From contig NZXL01000044.1 of the NCBI GenBank assembly GCA_002697705.1, positions 1-6,970 on the forward strand: DNA of 6,970 nt. Reading direction: 5' to 3'. Made by a program: the position numbers and the translations under genes. This document shows, piece by piece, positions 1 to 6,222 of the stretch (its first letter is position 1; every line of letters starts with the position of its first letter). The notes below the pieces were generated by a model. The model was given only the letters and a program-made list of their open reading frames with translations, ran no database searches and had not been told where the DNA came from. This DNA is from Methanobacteriota archaeon. Its GTDB lineage: Archaea; Thermoplasmatota; Poseidoniia; Poseidoniales; Poseidoniaceae.

Positions 1-488
1 GCAACATGCTTGGCTTTGGCGGAATGAAGGACATAAATTGCAGTAGCATCGAGTGAAAAGGCTAATTCAAGTAAAGGACGATCTGCCTTTTCGGTTTGAA
101 AGCCCCATGGCGGATTCATTACAACGATGTCAGTTTGTGGGGGGATATCTAGTTCTTGAGAGCCAATAATAGCATGAATGGTTTCAATTTGAGCACTAAA
201 CTTTTGATTTATTTTTTCAGTATTTTGGTTTGAAATTAAACATGCTTCTTCATCCGCCTCTACTAGAATTACTCTTGTTGCACCTAGAAATACAGTGCCC
301 AAACCAAGAATCCCATTGCCTGAACCAAGGTCTACCACGGTTCTATTTTCTAGATTATCGAGTTGATCAATGGCAAGAAGCCAAAAAGCGGCTAAGTCTC
401 CCTCTGTGGCATATTGCTCTAATTCGACTGAATTATGTGGATGTGGCTTGAGTTTTGATAACTCGATGGCCAAATGTTTGGGCCGCAG
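1..488 (-). CDS. METTL5-like RNA N6-adenine methylase (COG2263 type), 3' end cut by window edge
   Basis: This is an S-adenosylmethionine-dependent methyltransferase, probably acting on rRNA or another structured RNA in the cytoplasm. The frame is open from 488 to the left edge, about 162 codons. Numbered from the CTG at 488, an N-terminal stretch with LSKLKP and VELEQYATEGDLAA (about 10-34) matches the conserved head of archaeal COG2263 proteins. The SAM-binding motif I, VVDLGSGNGILGLG, lies at about 51-64, the acidic end of strand 2 (VILVEAD) at about 73-79, and the catalytic motif IV, NPPW, at 125-128, followed by the family-typical FQTEKADRPLLELA. NPP[FWY] is the signature of N6-adenine methylases. 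No ATG is in frame at the 5' end; CTG at 488 or TTG at 473 must serve. CTG is preferred because a GGTGGTGA sequence lies 4 bases upstream and the family's N-terminus starts there. The gene begins 4 bases after the zinc-ribbon gene, implying translational coupling. The exact RNA target is not known. Confidence 0.88.
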   Translation of the reverse strand, partial: MRPKHLAIELSKLKPHPHNSVELEQYATEGDLAAFWLLAIDQLDNLENRTVVDLGSGNGILGLGTVFLGATRVILVEADEEACLISNQNTEKINQKFSAQIETIHAIIGSQELDIPPQTDIVVMNPPWGFQTEKADRPLLELAFSLDATAIYVLHSAKAKHV

Positions 489-492
489 TCAA

Positions 493-500
493 TCACCACC
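493..500 (-). promoter_or_regulatory. Shine-Dalgarno site overlapping the zinc-ribbon gene's end and deciding the methylase start
   Basis: On the minus strand the last bases of the zinc-ribbon gene read GGTGGTGA, including its TGA stop. This resembles the archaeal Shine-Dalgarno consensus GGAGGTGA. It sits 4 bases before the CTG at 488 and 19 bases before the TTG at 473, so spacing favours CTG. The overlap suggests ribosomes ending the upstream gene reinitiate on the methylase. Confidence 0.55.
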
Positions 501-753
501 TAGGTGGATAGTTCTGATTTTGTTGGTTGTTCAATCTTGCTGCAGCTTCTGCTTGTTGACGCATTGCCTCAAGTCTTGCATATGCATTATCTTGGACATT
601 ACCTTGTTGCATCTGCATCCTTAGAAGTCTAATTTGTTCGGCTTCTGCGCGCAGTCTTGCCAAAAGTTGCTCGCTGGGTTGTTGCGAGCCACAGAATCTA
701 CAGAATCTAACACCATCGTGGTGCTGGTGGCCGCAGTTAACACAGAATCCCAT
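493..753 (-). CDS. Small zinc-ribbon protein with a helical Gln/Ala-rich tail
   Basis: This is an 86-residue protein of unknown role. Residues 3-22 form a compact zinc ribbon with cysteines 4, 7, 18 and 21 (CxxC-x10-CxxC), as in the short zinc_ribbon_2-like domains common in archaea. Residues about 27-75 are rich in Ala, Gln, Arg, Leu and Glu and look like one long amphipathic helix or coiled coil. The tail (about 75-86) is Asn/Gln-rich and polar, ending PPRW. No signal peptide or membrane segment is seen. The ATG at 753 is supported by a strong GAGGAGGAG sequence 5 bases upstream. The gene lies between the unknown 362-residue gene (40-base gap) and the RNA methylase (4-base gap). Such ribbons often mediate protein or nucleic-acid contacts, but nothing visible fixes a partner. 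It does not look like Trm112, the known METTL5 partner. Confidence 0.8.
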   Translation of the reverse strand: MGFCVNCGHQHHDGVRFCRFCGSQQPSEQLLARLRAEAEQIRLLRMQMQQGNVQDNAYARLEAMRQQAEAAARLNNQQNQNYPPRW

Positions 754-758
754 ATCTA

Positions 759-767
759 CTCCTCCTC
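759..767 (-). promoter_or_regulatory. Strong Shine-Dalgarno site for the zinc-ribbon gene
   Basis: The minus strand reads GAGGAGGAG here, 5 bases before the ATG at 753. It is the best ribosome-binding site in the window and lies in the 40-base gap after the upstream gene. It suggests this small protein is translated efficiently on its own account rather than only by coupling. Confidence 0.65.
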
Positions 768-793
768 GTCGTGGTATATCATATAATCGAATG

Positions 794-1882
794 TCATTCC
801 ATTGCGGCTAGTTGTAAGAACACCGGCCAAGTTTCAAATCCTACAGCAGTTGCTCTCTCAGAAATATCTTCCCATCTAGGGTCATCCATCATATCAGATG
901 GATCTACTCCTGCAGCAAGAAGCCCTGTTACAAGTTCTCTAAATTCGATTTCAATTTCTGACATTTCAGGTTCATCAACAACATCTTGCACTTCTGGCAA
1001 CTGTACATCAATAGCAGGTGAATCAGTGAAATTAATTTCAGGGCTGTCAGGGATAGGTTCTGATTGTGATGCAGGTTTCTTGGCAGACGATGGTAGAGGG
1101 ACAAATGCAGTTCCAGCAGAAATATCTTCACGAGATGGAGATAACTTTGGAAGTTCGACATCTCTTACCTCTTCTTGCTCTGCCATATTTTCTAGCATTT
1201 CATTTGAGAAATTATCCATCATTGCATTCATTGTTGCTTCGGTTTGATTCATTACCGCAGGAGGAGAACTAGGTTCCTGAGCAACTTCTTGGACTGTGAT
1301 TTTTGATTTCTTGACCAGACGTCCAACTCCGAGAACTTCAGCCTGCTGTCTTGCTAATTCTGCAGCCTGTCTTCTAGGTAAAGAGACAAAACATTTGCCC
1401 GGAATTGAATTTGGCGGGAATGGTAGATAATAACGTTCAATCGCTGGCAAAGAGGGGTGGCGGAAACAAATCACTTGCTCGGTTTCAAAGGAACGTTGTG
1501 TTGGAAGTCCCAGTGAGAATGGTACAGACATAATTTCAACTGTATTTCGCATCCATTTTTCGTTATTGATTAGTTGTTGCATCCAAGGTCCAAGGTCAGG
1601 ACTAGCAATATCTACAAATTGAAAAGATGCTGCACGAGGGTCAAATCCTTGGTCTTCTAGTAGAGATGCTTCATCTCTTGGCCTATGAAAAATCGTCATA
1701 ACAGGTTGGCCATGTTCAATCATATCGCCATGAAGTTCCATCATCTTGCGCTCTTTTCTTGGGAAAATAAGCAAAATACGTAGTCTTGCAGCGTCATCAT
1801 CCCAGATTTCACCCCAACGAGAATCCGCTTCGGAATACAATTGACCAATGGTCATGTCAGGAATCATCGCCGTTATTCCCAT
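794..1882 (-). CDS. Unknown 362-residue cytoplasmic protein: N-terminal domain, acidic linker, short C-terminal helical domain
   Basis: I do not recognise a family. Three zones can be seen. Residues 1 to about 195 look like a folded alpha/beta domain, with hydrophobic strands (RILLIFPR near 34-42, PVMTIFHRPRD at 60-70, TEQVICFRHPSLP at 134-146) and a basic end (RRQAAELARQQ, LVKKSK, to about 194). Residues about 196-305 are low-complexity, rich in Pro, Ser, Glu and Asp, and look disordered. Residues about 308-362 look like a compact helical domain ending DPRWEDISERATAVGFETW followed by PVFLQLAAME. There is no signal peptide or membrane segment, so it is probably cytoplasmic. The ATG at 1882 has no good Shine-Dalgarno sequence; Met6 and Met10 are alternatives and also lack one, so it may be leaderless. 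It lies 54 bases after asd and 40 bases before the zinc-ribbon gene on the same strand. The reading frame itself is secure; the function is not. Confidence 0.8.
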   Translation of the reverse strand: MGITAMIPDMTIGQLYSEADSRWGEIWDDDAARLRILLIFPRKERKMMELHGDMIEHGQPVMTIFHRPRDEASLLEDQGFDPRAASFQFVDIASPDLGPWMQQLINNEKWMRNTVEIMSVPFSLGLPTQRSFETEQVICFRHPSLPAIERYYLPFPPNSIPGKCFVSLPRRQAAELARQQAEVLGVGRLVKKSKITVQEVAQEPSSPPAVMNQTEATMNAMMDNFSNEMLENMAEQEEVRDVELPKLSPSREDISAGTAFVPLPSSAKKPASQSEPIPDSPEINFTDSPAIDVQLPEVQDVVDEPEMSEIEIEFRELVTGLLAAGVDPSDMMDDPRWEDISERATAVGFETWPVFLQLAAME

Positions 1883-1913
1883 ACTCGCACCAAAGTTGGG
1901 GGTGTGGTTGCGT

Positions 1914-1937
1914 CATTTATGGCTACCGTTTATTTTT
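1914..1937 (-). promoter_or_regulatory. Possible TATA-like promoter elements before the 362-residue gene
   Basis: In the gap between asd and the 362-residue gene, the minus strand has two AT-rich blocks, AAAAATAAAC (1937-1928) and CATAAATG (1921-1914). They lie roughly 50 and 35 bases before the ATG at 1882. Either could act as an archaeal TATA box giving a short-leader or nearly leaderless transcript, which would fit the missing Shine-Dalgarno sequence. No clear BRE is seen, and transcription may instead continue from upstream. Confidence 0.2.
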
Positions 1938-3013
1938 CAAATCAATGACTTCATTACAGCAAGTTCCGCCAAAAGAATCACTCCACCAGCAGCACCACGA
2001 ATAGTATTGTGAGAATAAGCACTGAAATGAAGCGTATTGCCCCCATGAACCTCTATATTACCGACGACAATCGCCATTCCTGTTTTCAAATTCTCACTGG
2101 GGTTTGGCTGGCTGGAAAAATTTTCTCCATCACTCCATAGATGAGCCTCAGTATCTACTTCATCAACCAAGTGAATCGGCTTTAATGGCGAACTCGGAGT
2201 GGAATTCACAGTTAAATTCTGATTGAAATTAATTATCGATTTATGGATTTCTTCAACAGTAATCGACTTTTCAGTTGTTAATTCTATCAATACCAAATGT
2301 CCATCTTTCCTTGAAACACGTTGGCATTGAATATCGGTTGAAAATGTAGCAGAGGAAGTATTGTTATCTTGTGCTTGTGCAAATATGTGTAATAATTCCG
2401 CTGTGATTTTTTCGGCTTCTCCAGGAATAGTTTTGTCATGATTTCCATTTAGTGCTTCTTGGTCGTATAATAATCTCCATCCAGCACCGGATAATGCTTG
2501 TCTACTTCTCATTTGGACATGACTTACTCTGAATGTTTGACAAATCGCTGAAAGCGGTATTGCAACTGGTAATAAGGTGCAATTTGTTGCACAAAATATT
2601 CCTTTTCTTGAATTGGCAAGTTGTTCTTTATTGATCTCTGGAATTACCAAAGGAATGCCTTCTTTTCTTCTGTAAGCACTTGAGTTTGAGAAAACAATTA
2701 TCCCCGAATTTGCTAGTTTGGCTTCGATGTACAATGCAATTTCATCCGGTAATGCACTAAAAGCCACTTCAATTTCTAGAGATTTTAGAGTTGAAATGAA
2801 TTCATCAGAATCCAAATCAAGAACTTCTATATCAGGTAAAGTAGGTCTTTCTTGTTCTAGGCGCCAGTCGACCTCTTTGAGCGGTTTACCTGCCGTTTGC
2901 TTACTTCCAGATACGGCTTTTAGTTCGAAGAATGGGTGATCGATTAGCCTCTGTTGAAGCCTTTGACCAACTAAACCACTTGCGCCAAGTACAATGCACG
3001 GGCGACGGCTCAT
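1937..3013 (-). CDS. asd: Aspartate-semialdehyde dehydrogenase, archaeal/fungal type
   Basis: This enzyme reduces L-4-aspartyl phosphate with NADPH to L-aspartate-4-semialdehyde, the branch point to threonine, methionine and lysine in the cytoplasm. At 358 residues it has the usual family length. The N-terminal Rossmann motif GASGLVGQ is at 10-17. The catalytic cysteine is probably Cys145 in ATNCTL; most archaeal-type enzymes have NPNC here, so the loop is somewhat divergent. The substrate loop RQALSGAGW is at 171-179, followed by GEAEKI (198-203). RVSRKDGH at 232-239 supplies the likely acid-base His239. The dimer/cofactor segment SHNTIRGAAGG (334-344) is conserved. The ATG at 3013 begins just before the Rossmann strand, as expected, but has no obvious Shine-Dalgarno sequence. 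It follows the glycosyltransferase gene by 36 bases. No kinase or homoserine dehydrogenase gene is in the window. The family assignment is secure. Confidence 0.93.
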   Translation of the reverse strand: MSRRPCIVLGASGLVGQRLQQRLIDHPFFELKAVSGSKQTAGKPLKEVDWRLEQERPTLPDIEVLDLDSDEFISTLKSLEIEVAFSALPDEIALYIEAKLANSGIIVFSNSSAYRRKEGIPLVIPEINKEQLANSRKGIFCATNCTLLPVAIPLSAICQTFRVSHVQMRSRQALSGAGWRLLYDQEALNGNHDKTIPGEAEKITAELLHIFAQAQDNNTSSATFSTDIQCQRVSRKDGHLVLIELTTEKSITVEEIHKSIINFNQNLTVNSTPSSPLKPIHLVDEVDTEAHLWSDGENFSSQPNPSENLKTGMAIVVGNIEVHGGNTLHFSAYSHNTIRGAAGGVILLAELAVMKSLI

Positions 3014-3049
3014 GATTGGTCGGCATTGTGCTTTGTTTTGAGTTCTTGC

Positions 3050-3784
3050 TTATTCAATATCTAAGTTACCTTTGCCAATCTTAGCCTCAATAGGGGTTCC
3101 AAATATTCGCCTAACAATCAGTTTTCTAAATATTCTCCATCCATCGGATACTGAACCAAGTTTGGCTTGACCGATACGAGATGAGTAACTGATTGGAATG
3201 TTTTTTATTTGCAATTCTTCTTTGACACAAGAGGTGTACATCTCAGCCTCGATTTCGAATCTCATCGAATTTAATTTTAGTCTTGACACTGCATTTCTTG
3301 TAAATCCCCAATAACCTGAACACAGGTCATTTATTGTTATGCCATACATACCAGTAGCCAGCCAAGTCAGTATATGATTTCCAAAGTAATTTAGTCTAGT
3401 CATAGCATCAGGATCAATATTGCCATTTAGCCGATCACCTATCACTACATCATAAGTTGAAAGTTTATCTAGAAAACTTGGTATTTCTCCAGCATCATAT
3501 GTCCCATCGGAATCTAACATCACCAATGCATCATTATCTGATTCTAAGAATTTAGCAAACCCAAGACGCATTGCAGCGCCTTTCCCCTTCCCTTGTTGGG
3601 GTATGAATAGGAACTTATTTTCTTGAGATACTGTTTTGGTTTCATCGCTGCTACCTCCATCGATAACCCAAACATGATAATTCCATCCCATTTCTTTCAT
3701 TTTTTCATGAGGTATGTTCTTTGCTACTTCCTCCAGACCCTTGGCTTCATCCAAGGTTGGAAGCATGATTACAACATTCCTCAT
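3050..3784 (-). CDS. Family 2 glycosyltransferase, polyprenyl-phosphate sugar synthase-like (DPM/DPG synthase type)
   Basis: This probably transfers a sugar from a nucleotide sugar to a polyprenyl (dolichyl) phosphate at the cytoplasmic face of the membrane. The GT-A fold motifs appear in order: MLPTLDEAKGL (7-17), VIDGGSSDET (40-49), the GKGKGAAMRLGF turn (65-76), the metal-binding DSDG (91-94) with TYDAGE after it, and DLCSGYWGF (153-161) with RFEIEAEM (175-182), which are typical of the dolichol-phosphate-mannose/glucose synthase branch. IPISYSSRIGQAKLG (196-210) is the acceptor-side loop. At 244 residues it is a single-domain enzyme; no transmembrane helices are seen at the C-terminus. 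The ATG at 3784 fits the family start; there is no clear Shine-Dalgarno sequence, so leaderless translation or coupling is possible. It follows the membrane-protein gene by 53 bases and may make that protein's lipid-linked donor. The sugar specificity cannot be read from the sequence. Confidence 0.9.
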   Translation of the reverse strand: MRNVVIMLPTLDEAKGLEEVAKNIPHEKMKEMGWNYHVWVIDGGSSDETKTVSQENKFLFIPQQGKGKGAAMRLGFAKFLESDNDALVMLDSDGTYDAGEIPSFLDKLSTYDVVIGDRLNGNIDPDAMTRLNYFGNHILTWLATGMYGITINDLCSGYWGFTRNAVSRLKLNSMRFEIEAEMYTSCVKEELQIKNIPISYSSRIGQAKLGSVSDGWRIFRKLIVRRIFGTPIEAKIGKGNLDIE

Positions 3785-3802
3785 TGATTGTCATAGCGAG
3801 GT

Positions 3803-3817
3803 GCCATTTTTGATGGC
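3803..3817. repeat. Small intergenic inverted repeat (5-bp stem, 5-base loop)
   Basis: GCCAT and ATGGC form a perfect 5-bp stem around five bases in the gap between the membrane-protein gene and the glycosyltransferase gene. It could form a short hairpin in the transcript. It is too small to call a terminator, and there is no strong T-run in the direction of transcription. Confidence 0.3.
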
Positions 3818-3837
3818 TTCTATGTTTCTTAGTAGAT

Positions 3838-6150
3838 TTATCTTATTTCTAGCCAATGAAGCCTAATCCCACTGGTGTCAACGATTCGGTCGCCTCTACC
3901 AGATAATCCTGTAGGATTAAACCAATTATCTGGCTTTGAATCATCATCCCAATCAAATGTAAAGGTCATATTTTCTGCAGTATAATCCATTGTCCAGCAT
4001 TGTTGATTCCATCCCGCGGAAGTGTCTACTTCAATAGCTTGAACTCCTGAATAAGAGATGATTAAATCATCTATATCTCCAATCGCTTCGTAAACTAAAC
4101 ATGTTGTTGCATTTTGAATTGGTTCACCACTGTGAATAAAACTAATCTCCGAATCAGTGCCTTGTTCGATAAATGCTCGACTGTCTGAAAGATTTTCTAG
4201 AGTTCTGAAGCGATGCTCATTCCAAGGTTCAATTCTCATTTCACAACCATCTTTACAACTTTGCTCATCAACAACAGAGAATTTAGAAACTTCGGCATCT
4301 TTTAGTGGTGTGAATTGCCATAATTTACTACCTCTAATATTCTCTATTTCAATCCAATATGGCGACATTGCAAATATCCACCCCATAGTGCCAATCGGTG
4401 ATGTGATGGCATAATTTACGCCTAATTCCTTAATAGCATTAGTATTGTCTAACATGATTGCAGTTGTGACTTTGGAGTGAATACTAGAATCTATCTGGAG
4501 TAAGCCTAAGGTCGGAATACTCGTTAATTTGACATTTGAAGGAGGGTCATATACATGACCCCAGTGAGCATTTTCTGAATAGACAATACTTCCATCAGGT
4601 AAGGAAGATAATTTCTCTCGAATTTCTAAGTCACCTTTAGTAACAGGCCTTAGTTCTTCATGCTCGGAAATTTCCCAAACTATGGCATTAGCAAATACCA
4701 CTCCAAGTAGGACAAAGATTGTCATCACAGTAGAGACTTTTTGAGGTATGGTTGGATCCCATCCAATACTCATCAAACCACGTTTTTCTTCGAGTGAAGT
4801 CAGACCGGTTGTGGGACTCCACCAAAGTGCTAGAAGGGCTGCAAGTGGCACATGGAAGGCATGAATTCCCATTGAATAGAGAGTGTAAGAGAGTAGTGAA
4901 AGTACCGGAATACTCTCTAAGCCGGCAATCAGATGAATCGAGGTTAATATCCAAAGACCAGCGAACCAAGTAATCAATAATCGTCCTTCAACAGTTGAAC
5001 GTAATTTCCATCCAGCAATTCCACCCATTACAAGTAGAATTGCATTGAAAGTAAAAAGAGGACGACCACCTTGCCACCCATATTCAGCAAATACCGCAGA
5101 ATCCAGCATTCTAGGTGCTAATAATAGAACGGATATAGCACCAGCAATGGTTAGAAGAATAGAGCATGCAAGCAATAATTTTTGCATATTTTCGCTATGC
5201 TTTTTATTCAAACTGATGCCGATAAAGATGTGTGCCGCCATAAGCATTCCAAGATATATCGCTCCAGTAGGGTGAATCAAAGCAACACATATCACTGCAA
5301 TGATAAATCCTCTAGTATGGTGAGCGCCTCTAGTTGAAGATGGCCTTAGCAAGACCAGCAGTCCTATTACGAGCCCTAGTTGACTTGCCACAGTAGGATA
5401 TCCCGAATCATAGGCTTTGGCAAATAATCCAAATCCAAGAGATAGGGCGAGCAGTCCATGTGCTCCACTGCCGTGATGGTCTAGTGCTCCAGCTAATCCA
5501 ATGAGAATTACAACTAAACTATAGTGGCCTAATTCAAAGACAGCTCTACCAGCATCTAATCCTAAAATCTCTTGAATCCAAGCAGATAGTGCAGGGAATG
5601 CTGGAGGGTATGTCCAGAAACCTTCATTGGTACCTGAAAGTGATAAATCTCCTACAGAGGATAATTGTCCTGAAAGCATTGAGAAACCAATCCAATCAAC
5701 ACCAAATGGTAAATCTTGGAAAAAAGGAAGTAAAAATACTCCAATTACAGTTATTGAGCCAATTGCAAATAATAACGGCGAACGTCTACTTTGGAACCAT
5801 TGTTGTGCGCCCGCTTCTTCGGTAATTTCTTGGTCTTCTGATTCTAATATTTGACCATGCATTACAGCCTCTAATTTCTGCCAAGGGGTGAGTTTTTTAT
5901 CAATATCAATTCTTCTTTTGATGTGAGCCAAAGCCAGAGTGTTGAGAAGTAGTATCATGGCACTCATGAGCATTGTAGTCCATAATCCAGAAAGCACCAA
6001 GAGTCCTGAAATACCATAGATCAAAAGTAATCCCAGTGCAGGACTTAGCAATGCTTTCCTCCATAAATCTGCACTTCCGTCCAGTACTTTACACAAGGCA
6101 TATCCCGGCATACAACTTACAAGTAGGATTAGCATACTCGTAAGAATCAT
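3838..6150 (-). CDS. Large multi-pass membrane protein, putative GT-C-like glycosyltransferase with C-terminal exterior domain
   Basis: This is a 770-residue integral membrane protein. Hydrophobic segments lie at about 1-20, 34-54, 57-75, 124-144, 205-223, 230-245, 254-269, 281-312, 325-345, 365-380, 390-410, 413-443 and 472-492, with a polar, probably cytoplasmic, insert at about 78-123. The first large loop after the segment at 124-144 contains FGVDWIGF (149-156) and then GFWTYPPAFPALSAW (177-191). An Asp in this loop followed by a YPP-type segment is what I associate with GT-C enzymes that use polyprenyl-phosphate sugars. Residues about 493-770 are hydrophilic, rich in Asp, Trp and Ser, with cysteines 632, 636, 684 and 718 that could pair, so this domain is probably outside. 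The WWDYG motif of AglB/STT3 is absent, so it is not the oligosaccharyltransferase. The ATG at 6150 starts directly in a hydrophobic segment; no close Shine-Dalgarno sequence is seen. It is the first gene of the minus-strand run, followed by the GT2. Membrane topology is well supported; the enzymatic role is an inference. Confidence 0.72.
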   Translation of the reverse strand: MILTSMLILLVSCMPGYALCKVLDGSADLWRKALLSPALGLLLIYGISGLLVLSGLWTTMLMSAMILLLNTLALAHIKRRIDIDKKLTPWQKLEAVMHGQILESEDQEITEEAGAQQWFQSRRSPLLFAIGSITVIGVFLLPFFQDLPFGVDWIGFSMLSGQLSSVGDLSLSGTNEGFWTYPPAFPALSAWIQEILGLDAGRAVFELGHYSLVVILIGLAGALDHHGSGAHGLLALSLGFGLFAKAYDSGYPTVASQLGLVIGLLVLLRPSSTRGAHHTRGFIIAVICVALIHPTGAIYLGMLMAAHIFIGISLNKKHSENMQKLLLACSILLTIAGAISVLLLAPRMLDSAVFAEYGWQGGRPLFTFNAILLVMGGIAGWKLRSTVEGRLLITWFAGLWILTSIHLIAGLESIPVLSLLSYTLYSMGIHAFHVPLAALLALWWSPTTGLTSLEEKRGLMSIGWDPTIPQKVSTVMTIFVLLGVVFANAIVWEISEHEELRPVTKGDLEIREKLSSLPDGSIVYSENAHWGHVYDPPSNVKLTSIPTLGLLQIDSSIHSKVTTAIMLDNTNAIKELGVNYAITSPIGTMGWIFAMSPYWIEIENIRGSKLWQFTPLKDAEVSKFSVVDEQSCKDGCEMRIEPWNEHRFRTLENLSDSRAFIEQGTDSEISFIHSGEPIQNATTCLVYEAIGDIDDLIISYSGVQAIEVDTSAGWNQQCWTMDYTAENMTFTFDWDDDSKPDNWFNPTGLSGRGDRIVDTSGIRLHWLEIR

Positions 6151-6222
6151 GGCTAAACCCTAACACCCTTAGGTCTTGATTGTTCGGCTAAGAATCAAAA
6201 GAAAACACCCATTCATCGCGTC
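6151..6222. promoter_or_regulatory. Divergent intergenic region with repeats
   Basis: These 72 bases separate the starts of the minus-strand membrane-protein gene and the plus-strand M23 gene, so both promoters should lie here. Two copies of a pair of short words are visible on the plus strand: GGCTAA at 6151 and 6186, and AACACCC at 6162 and 6204. No convincing TATA box or Shine-Dalgarno sequence is seen on either strand. Confidence 0.4.
6157..6174. repeat. Operator-like inverted repeat before the membrane-protein gene
   Basis: CCTAA and TTAGG (6159-6163 and 6169-6173) form a perfect inverted repeat around CACCC. It extends to ACC-C-TAA/TTAGGT if one bulged base is allowed. It lies 7 to 24 bases before the ATG at 6150, a place where a bound regulator could block initiation. 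This is only a shape match; no regulator is encoded nearby. Confidence 0.25.

Noticed and set aside
493..753. The zinc-ribbon protein as a Trm112 homologue, the METTL5 partner
   Set aside because: It has CxxC-x10-CxxC at the N-terminus followed by a long Gln-rich helix, not the Trm112 layout of a central helical part between zinc-binding strands.
771..1247. A 158-codon plus-strand frame rich in Ser, Thr and Gly
   Set aside because: It lies antisense to the 362-residue gene across its acidic linker, and its composition is what the complement of Glu/Asp/Pro/Ser codons gives. It has no motif and no good ribosome-binding site.
3803..3817. The small hairpin as a transcription terminator between the membrane-protein and GT2 genes
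   Set aside because: The stem is 5 bp with only three G/C pairs, and no strong T-run follows on the minus strand, so it is kept only as an inverted repeat.
4157..5854. Several plus- and minus-strand frames of 70 to 95 codons inside the membrane-protein gene
   Set aside because: All overlap a long frame with consistent membrane topology; none has a motif, a ribosome-binding site or a plausible domain.
3838..6150. The membrane protein as the oligosaccharyltransferase AglB/STT3
   Set aside because: The WWDYG catalytic motif is absent; the only WW (443-444) is followed by SPTTG.
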